Assembly: GCA_023247935.1 (NCBI GenBank)
Contig: JAHFFM010000145.1
Span: 1-5,074 of the forward strand
Reading direction: 5' to 3'
Length of the DNA: 5,074 nucleotides
From: Candidatus Omnitrophota bacterium
Lineage (GTDB): Bacteria > Omnitrophota > Gorgyraeia > 2-02-FULL-51-18
Positions 1 to 2,737 of this stretch are shown piece by piece. How positions within the stretch are numbered: position 1 is the first letter of the stretch; each line of letters begins with the position of its first letter. The notes beneath the pieces are model-generated. The model was not told the DNA's origin, ran no database searches, and saw only the letters and a program-made list of their open reading frames with translations. A program made the position numbers and the translations under genes.

Positions 1-164
1 CGGTTAAATACATTCAAAAGCAGGGCTCAACTCAAAGTCACGAGTACGCCGAACGTTTCAAGTGTTCACGCGACACGGCTGTCCGGGATCTAAATGAGCT
101 TGTTGAGCGTGGCGTTATCACGACGCAAGGTGCCGGTCCCCAGCTTCGGTATGTTTTAAAATAA
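1..164 (+). CDS. C-terminal winged-helix end of a Fic-like or Schlafen-like ATP-binding protein (5' partial)
   Basis: Only the last 53 codons are present; the first full codon is at 3 and the TAA stop is at 162-164. The peptide reads like a winged-helix domain: an opening helix (VKYIQKQGS), a second helix, the recognition-helix segment CSRDTAVRDLNELVERG, and a wing ending in QLRYVLK. This pattern (SRxTAxRDLxxLVExGxL followed by a Gly-rich turn and a Tyr-containing last strand) is typical of the C-terminal domain of Fic-family AMP-transferases. It also occurs at the end of AlbA_2/Schlafen-type ATP-binding proteins, so the enzymatic class is undecided because the catalytic part lies outside the window. 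The domain presumably binds DNA. It sits next to toxin-antitoxin genes, which fits a Fic-type toxin or regulator, but that is context only. Confidence 0.6.
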   Translation, partial: VKYIQKQGSTQSHEYAERFKCSRDTAVRDLNELVERGVITTQGAGPQLRYVLK

Positions 165-190
165 TTGCATTAGGGGTCCAATGAGAATGA

Positions 191-382
191 GGGGTCAAAA
201 TTCTCCCTGACTACTTGATCCCCTGCCAGAACTCAAAAGATCATCTTTTAAAACCCACCATCCAGCATGTAGCCAAGAAGATGATCCCTTCTTCCGCTTG
301 GTATAAGATTGAAAAAGATGCAATCGCTAATGCTAAATATCCAGCGAAGAAAATCGATCTAAGAAAACTTTTGGAGAAATAA
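191..382 (+). pseudogene. Start-less open frame across copy A, probable coding remnant
   Basis: A frame open from 191 (after a TGA at 188-190) to a TAA at 380-382 gives about 63 residues with no convincing start codon or ribosome binding site. The part beyond the repeat has protein-like composition, with SSAWYKIEKDAIANAKYP and a Lys-rich end (IDLRKLLEK). The first half lies within repeat copy A. In copy B the equivalent frame breaks at the 2-base AG insertion and stops at once. This could be the 3' end of a decayed gene, part of which was duplicated as the repeat; most repeat differences change amino acids, so there is no sign of selection on this frame. I do not recognise the family. Confidence 0.3.
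193..292 (+). repeat. ~100 bp repeat, copy A (inverted partner at 1599-1700)
   Basis: Aligned by eye with the reverse complement of 1599-1700, this block matches over about 100 columns with roughly ten mismatches and one 2-base gap (AG present only in copy B), close to 90 percent identity. The central 20 bases plus flanks, from TTGATCCCCTGCCAG through CTCAAAAGATC, are identical. Inside lies a small inverted repeat, AAAAGAT-C-ATCTTTT (235-249); in copy B one arm has a mismatch. Similarity ends abruptly after about 292 and before 193. The copies are in opposite orientation and bracket a recombinase remnant and a toxin-antitoxin pair. What the repeat is remains open: a MITE-like or IS-derived fragment, or a duplicated scrap of coding sequence. 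Confidence 0.85.
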
Positions 383-565
383 AATTGCAAAAAGAAATAG
401 TATCATTGAGTCAATTCTATAGAACTTGCTCAGTTCATTTTGATTTTCTATTAAAAAAATTTAATTTTAAATTATTTAAAAACAAAACAATTTATTCTTA
501 TTTTGTTATATTCAAGAGGTCGGATATCGCAATTGAGATAGAGTTAACCCCTTAACATTCTAAAA
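383..565. other. AT-rich gap with no recognisable gene
   Basis: This spacer is much richer in A and T than its surroundings, especially 440-520. It contains an inverted repeat AATTTAA-TT-TTAAATT (458-473), which may be simply a product of base composition. No credible start with a ribosome binding site, RNA gene or terminator was seen. It probably represents the junction between the repeat/remnant region and the truncated recombinase. Confidence 0.5.
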
Positions 566-906
566 GGCGCAAGGCCCGTGCTTGAGAACGGCGACCCGAA
601 AGCATTTTTCTTTCGCGTACTGGCCATCGAATACAGACTGAAGCAGTCTTAAACACGGTTAAGAAATACGTGCACCAATGCGGCTTCCGCAAGAACATCA
701 CAACCCATTCTTTCGGGGTTACGTTTGCAACGCTTCTTTTGAAAAATGGCGCAGACATTCGTTACGTCCAAGAACTTTTGGGACACGTGAGTATCAAATC
801 AACGCAGATTTATATGAGGCTGAACCCCAGAGACCTAAAGGGTATTCATAAGAGGTTTCATCCTAGAGAGAGAAAGGCGAGTGCTAGGGCGCTTATAGCT
901 GCTTAA
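566..906 (+). pseudogene. Tyrosine recombinase (XerC/D-like integrase), 3' remnant with frameshift and lost active-site residues
   Basis: The C-terminal catalytic part of a phage-integrase-type recombinase is clear: GADIRYVQELLGH, then STQIYM carrying the nucleophile Tyr, and a basic tail ending in a TAA at 904-906. Upstream in the same frame, PESIFLSRTGHRIQTEAV is typical family sequence, but the frame is blocked by TGA at 583-585. The neighbouring frame carries GARPVLENGDP (566-598), and a one-base loss in the C run near 594-597 would join the two into a normal sequence. The conserved HxLRH box reads HSFGV (706-720), so the catalytic Arg and His are Gly and Val. The DNA-binding half and first catalytic Arg are missing. 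A short product could start at ATG 670, but it could not be an active recombinase. Its last 14 bases overlap the convergent toxin gene. Confidence 0.85.
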
Positions 907-1303
907 TGAGGTCTTTTGTTCTGTAGACTTTGACTTTTTTCTGAGCGTGGATTCCGAGGTCATTTGACCAAATAGGGATGGAAAGTTCTAAGGCGAGCGC
1001 AAGATAGGGAGCGTCTTCTGGGTGGGGCGCAAGTTTCATCGCCTCGGCCATTTGGGCGGCAAAATCTTTTTGAGGGAGAGTTTCGATATTTTCTGTCAGA
1101 AGGAAGAAAAGCTGGTCAAGTTCTTGGGCCGTAATATGGATTCTTTTTCTTAGAGAGGAGCTGCTTTTGAGGTGTTTTCTAGTTTCAAGAAGGAGGTGTT
1201 CCGGGGCGAAGAGTTTAAGACGGCTATCCAAAAGAAGTTCTCGGGTGAGCGCTTCTTTTAGAAAAGCTGCTAATAAAACATTCGCATCAACGACCAGTTC
1301 CAA
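893..1303 (-). CDS. PIN-domain ribonuclease toxin, VapC-like
   Basis: This 136-residue protein is a complete PIN domain. It should be a Mg-dependent endoribonuclease that arrests translation when freed from its antitoxin. Acidic active-site candidates are D6 in VVDANVLLAA, E40 in APEHLLLE, D97 in HPEDAPYLALAL and D115 in IWSNDLGI, the order and spacing expected of the PIN_3-type toxin branch. Length is normal. The start is a TTG at 1303-1301, placed 3 bases after the antitoxin stop; no ATG lies near and the first strand (ELVVDAN) would be lost with any later start, so TTG is preferred. The weak start and absent Shine-Dalgarno sequence suggest translation coupled to the antitoxin, keeping toxin below antitoxin. 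Its 3' end overlaps the convergent recombinase remnant by 14 bases. The RNA target cannot be told from sequence. Confidence 0.85.
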   Translation of the reverse strand: MELVVDANVLLAAFLKEALTRELLLDSRLKLFAPEHLLLETRKHLKSSSSLRKRIHITAQELDQLFFLLTENIETLPQKDFAAQMAEAMKLAPHPEDAPYLALALELSIPIWSNDLGIHAQKKVKVYRTKDLIKQL

Positions 1304-1306
1304 GAC

Positions 1307-1531
1307 TTAGGCTGTCCGATATTTTTTTAGGACGCCTTGCTTGATTTGGCGGGCGTGTTTTTCAATGTCTGCGTCCGTGAGTTTGCTCTTGGAAAAGAGA
1401 CGATTCATTTTCTCCAGTAAGAGCGCTTTTTCACGGATGGCCTGACGGGCGACCTCAGACCAGTTGATTTCTTTAAAGCGATTCATTTTTTCTTTTAAAT
1501 CAGCCGAAATGGCTAAAGTCATGTTGGGCAT
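1307..1531 (-). CDS. Ribbon-helix-helix-like antitoxin of the PIN toxin, VapB-like
   Basis: The 74-residue protein begins with a short beta strand (NMTLAIS), then a helix (ADLKEKMNRF), then NWSEVARQAIREK, the turn and second helix of a MetJ/Arc-type ribbon-helix-helix DNA-binding fold. The C-terminal half (LTDADIEKHARQIKQGVLKKY) is a charged helix of the kind that wraps the cognate toxin. The ATG at 1531-1529 is chosen over an upstream in-frame start at 1582 because it is preceded by AAAAGGAG at ideal spacing and because the upstream part would cover the promoter. The gene is immediately followed by the PIN toxin, the usual antitoxin-first order. It probably dimerises and represses its own operon through the palindrome at 1561-1576. 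The RHH assignment is from pattern, not alignment. Confidence 0.85.
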   Translation of the reverse strand: MPNMTLAISADLKEKMNRFKEINWSEVARQAIREKALLLEKMNRLFSKSKLTDADIEKHARQIKQGVLKKYRTA

Positions 1532-1538
1532 AAATAGG

Positions 1539-1546
1539 CTCCTTTT
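1539..1546 (-). promoter_or_regulatory. Strong ribosome binding site of the VapB-like antitoxin
   Basis: On the minus strand AAAAGGAG ends 7 bases before the ATG at 1531. It decides the antitoxin start and contrasts with the missing site before the TTG of the toxin, in keeping with excess antitoxin synthesis. Confidence 0.8.
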
Positions 1547-1553
1547 GATAATA

Positions 1554-1582
1554 AGTATATTATGTGTATACACATATTTCAA
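1554..1582 (-). promoter_or_regulatory. Sigma70-like promoter of the PIN toxin-antitoxin operon
   Basis: Minus strand: -35 TTGAAA (1582-1577), a spacer of exactly 17 bases, and -10 TATACT (1559-1554). Transcription should begin near 1546-1548, giving a very short leader that includes the AAAAGGAG site. The spacer contains the perfect palindrome described separately, so a bound repressor would directly exclude RNA polymerase. Confidence 0.75.
1561..1576. promoter_or_regulatory. Perfect 16 bp palindromic operator TATGTGTATACACATA
   Basis: Each half is TATGTGTA and its exact reverse complement. It fills 16 of the 17 bases between the -35 and -10 boxes of the antitoxin promoter. Placement and symmetry match operators bound by ribbon-helix-helix antitoxins for autoregulation. 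Binding by the adjacent VapB-like protein is inference. Confidence 0.75.
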
Positions 1583-1598
1583 GTTTTGAATAAAAAAT

Positions 1599-1700
1599 AG
1601 AAGGAATCATCTCTTCTTGGCTACACGCTGGATGGTGGTTTTTAAAAGACGATCTTTTGAGTTCTGGCAGGGGATCAAGCAGCCAAGGAGAGATTTGACC
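1599..1700 (-). repeat. ~100 bp repeat, copy B (inverted partner of 193-292)
   Basis: This is the reverse-complement counterpart of copy A, about 90 percent identical, with an extra AG near 1611-1612 that breaks the shared open frame. It begins 10 bases past the stop of brnA and ends about 17 bases upstream of the -35 box of the PIN toxin operon, so it occupies nearly the whole intergenic space. Frames running through it on either strand are short and do not look like independent genes. No Rho-independent terminator for brnTA is visible here. Confidence 0.85.
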
Positions 1701-1709
1701 TTCGTATCT

Positions 1710-1940
1710 TTATGCGTATTGCGCGACGTAAGTATCCAAAAGTGTACGAATAATCTTTTGATAAGGGGCGTGTTGTTTGCGTGCCGTTTTTTTGAAAAAA
1801 TTGACACTGGATTTGCTAAGCACCATCGTTACTTTGATAGGCTCTTCCTTAAGGATTAACTTATCCGGAGGGGGCAAAAAGTCTTTGATTATTTTAAGCC
1901 TTCCGAGAGGTTCGTTGGTGTACTTAATTTTGTGTTTCAT
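1710..1940 (-). CDS. brnA: BrnA-type CopG/ribbon-helix-helix antitoxin
   Basis: The 76-residue protein has the recognisable family layout: N-terminal toxin-interacting part MKHKIKYTNEPLG, KIIKDFLPPPDKL, then EEPIKVTMVLSKSSVNFFKK, the DNA-contacting strand and first helix of a ribbon-helix-helix domain, and HAPYQKIIRTLLDTYV as the second helix. It should neutralise BrnT, an RNase of the RelE-like fold, and repress the operon. The start ATG at 1940 lies inside the last codons of brnT (17 base overlap) and follows AAAGGGGAAG on the minus strand. A longer in-frame start at 1976 would only add sequence that is really brnT in another frame. Residues look intact, so the antitoxin may outlive its silenced toxin. 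Confidence 0.88.
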   Translation of the reverse strand: MKHKIKYTNEPLGRLKIIKDFLPPPDKLILKEEPIKVTMVLSKSSVNFFKKTARKQHAPYQKIIRTLLDTYVAQYA

Positions 1941-2196
1941 AGATTTTCTTCCCCTTTCGCCAGTATCCCGCGCCAATGATGCGGATATTACTTGCCCGAT
2001 AAGTAAAACGTACCGTCAAAATGCCACTACTCACTCGCCCAAAACAATAATATCTTTTTTCTTCTTTGCCATGCGACAAATCCTCGGCGATCATGCGGTG
2101 CGGATCAAAGAAAGCATATTGGGCTAGTTCAAACGAGACGCCGTGTTTGGCCTGATTCTCAAAATCCTTCTTAGCATCCTATTCAAACTGAGCCAT
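1924..2196 (-). pseudogene. brnT: BrnT toxin gene interrupted by an amber stop at codon 6
   Basis: Reading from ATG 2196 the frame is MAQFE-TAG-DAKKDFENQAKHGVSFELA and continues uninterrupted through FFDPHRMIAEDLSHGKEEKR, YYCFGRV, LTVRFTYR and IRIIGAGYWRKGKKIYE to a TAA at 1926-1924 (90 sense/nonsense codons). This is a full-length BrnT: the family start is typically FEWD followed by KHGVSF, and ends with RIISARxAxxxExxxYE. The TAG at 2181-2179 stands where Trp (TGG) is expected, so a single G-to-A change on the coding strand explains it. No in-frame start codon follows until Met35, after the KHGVSF segment. Everything after the stop looks undamaged, so the mutation is recent, or the codon is suppressed. 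The ATG has no clear Shine-Dalgarno sequence, and TAA sits just upstream in frame. Confidence 0.85.
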
Positions 2197-2215
2197 GGCT
2201 TAAATATAAATCGCG

Positions 2216-2233
2216 TATGGCTTTTTTACCATA
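2216..2233. promoter_or_regulatory. Short inverted repeat TATGG-8-CCATA upstream of brnT
   Basis: Five-base arms separated by eight mostly T/A bases lie about 20 bases ahead of the brnT ATG. The site is placed where a BrnA operator could be, but the arms are short and chance is possible. I could not identify convincing -35 and -10 boxes for brnT. Confidence 0.25.
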
Positions 2234-2248
2234 TAAATCATATAGAGG

Positions 2249-2270
2249 CCTTTTCTCGGCCTTTTCTCGG
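2249..2270. repeat. Exact 11 bp tandem duplication, CCTTTTCTCGG twice
   Basis: Two perfect adjacent copies, 2249-2259 and 2260-2270. On the minus strand the unit is CCGAGAAAAGG. It lies in the divergent spacer between brnT and the rightward genes, about 55-75 bases upstream of brnT. It could be a direct-repeat operator or a slippage duplication. Confidence 0.7.
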
Positions 2271-2286
2271 TGAGTTACAACTCACC
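2269..2286. repeat. 18 bp interrupted palindrome GGTGAGTT-AC-AACTCACC
   Basis: The 8-base arms are perfect and separated by two bases; it starts on the last two bases of the tandem duplication. No run of T follows on either strand, so it does not look like an intrinsic terminator. Spacing and symmetry suit a dimeric repressor site between the divergent genes, but no binder can be named. Confidence 0.6.
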
Positions 2287-2300
2287 ACCTAGAAATTCTT

Positions 2301-2310
2301 GGGGGGGGGG
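2301..2310. repeat. Homopolymer run of ten G
   Basis: Ten consecutive Gs end 5 bases before the -35 box of the rightward promoter. Such tracts are prone to slippage and can modulate promoter strength when next to the core elements, but they are also common sites of sequencing error. The exact length should be treated as uncertain. Confidence 0.75.
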
Positions 2311-2315
2311 TCATT

Positions 2316-2344
2316 TTGACAGCTCAATATTTATTGTGCATAAT
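2316..2344 (+). promoter_or_regulatory. Strong sigma70-like promoter for the 116-codon gene and the SNF2 helicase
   Basis: Consensus -35 TTGACA (2316-2321), a 17-base spacer and -10 CATAAT (2339-2344). Transcription would start near 2351, leaving a leader of about 24 bases before ATG 2375. The -35 overlaps an inverted repeat GTCA-TTT-TGAC (2310-2320), and AAACGTTT (2356-2363) is a palindrome in the leader; either could be a regulator site. Confidence 0.7.
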
Positions 2345-2374
2345 CTTACCAACGTAAACGTTTAGAATTCATTT

Positions 2375-2725
2375 ATGCATCCAAAAAATAAAGAAGCCTT
2401 AAGAAATCGAGTTATTCAAGCCACCGAGGTAGCGCTACAAAGACAAAGCTATGTCAGCGCTATTGATGTTTTTCAAGGGATGGGTGTGTTTACGCCGGAT
2501 TTGGTTAAAAAAGGGAGAACTGCCCTATTTGGAAAGAGCGATCCAGTTGAACCTGAAGAAGGTATCACTGTGAATTGCAATGAGCCAAATGCAATCAAGA
2601 GCTTTTCAAAGGAAGCTTTTTATCAAATTAGCCGTTCCCGTAAGCAATACGAACGCCAAGGTTTGCTGGTTGAGGAACAAGCTCTGAAAAGGGCGAAGAA
2701 TGAACACATGGCTATATCGGATTGA
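2375..2725 (+). CDS. Uncharacterised 116-residue protein, possibly a shortened DUF2293-like family member
   Basis: The frame begins ATG 2375 just downstream of the promoter and ends with TGA at 2723-2725. A clear Shine-Dalgarno sequence is lacking (only TTTAGAATTC precedes). The N-terminal part (NRVIQATEVALQRQSYVSA, then IDVFQGMGVFTPDLV) resembles, from memory, the opening of a larger family of roughly 300 or more residues in which an HxxxW-like segment follows. The C-terminal part (SRSRKQYERQGLLVEEQAL) resembles the segment that precedes the DUF2293 domain in the same family. Here the two are joined by only about 50 residues, and the protein stops shortly after. This suggests an in-frame internal deletion plus loss of the C-terminus. 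No signal peptide or membrane helix; it is basic and probably cytoplasmic. It lies 12 bases upstream of the SNF2 gene in the same frame and is probably co-transcribed. Function unknown. Confidence 0.6.
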   Translation: MHPKNKEALRNRVIQATEVALQRQSYVSAIDVFQGMGVFTPDLVKKGRTALFGKSDPVEPEEGITVNCNEPNAIKSFSKEAFYQISRSRKQYERQGLLVEEQALKRAKNEHMAISD

Positions 2726-2737
2726 TTTTACAACGAT

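Noticed and set aside
1307..1582. Longer antitoxin starting at 1582
   Set aside because: The extra 17 codons would cover the palindrome, the -10 box and the ribosome binding site; ATG 1531 has an ideal AAAAGGAG upstream.
1607..1807. Minus-strand frame of 66 codons whose end resembles the frame across copy A
   Set aside because: The similarity is fully explained by the DNA repeat; the upstream half is brnA in the wrong frame, and a 2-base insertion ends the frame.
1617..1859. Plus-strand open frame of 80 codons across copy B and the brnA region
   Set aside because: It lies antisense to brnA, which has clear family motifs, has no recognisable domain, and its first third is the repeat.
1777..2127. 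Plus-strand open frame of 116 codons opposite brnT and brnA
   Set aside because: It is an antisense shadow of the BrnT/BrnA module; the protein-like motifs are on the minus strand.
2249..2270. Tandem repeat as part of a CRISPR-like array
   Set aside because: Only two adjacent 11-base units with no spacers.
2269..2286. Palindrome as an intrinsic terminator
   Set aside because: No T run follows on either strand and neither adjacent gene ends there.
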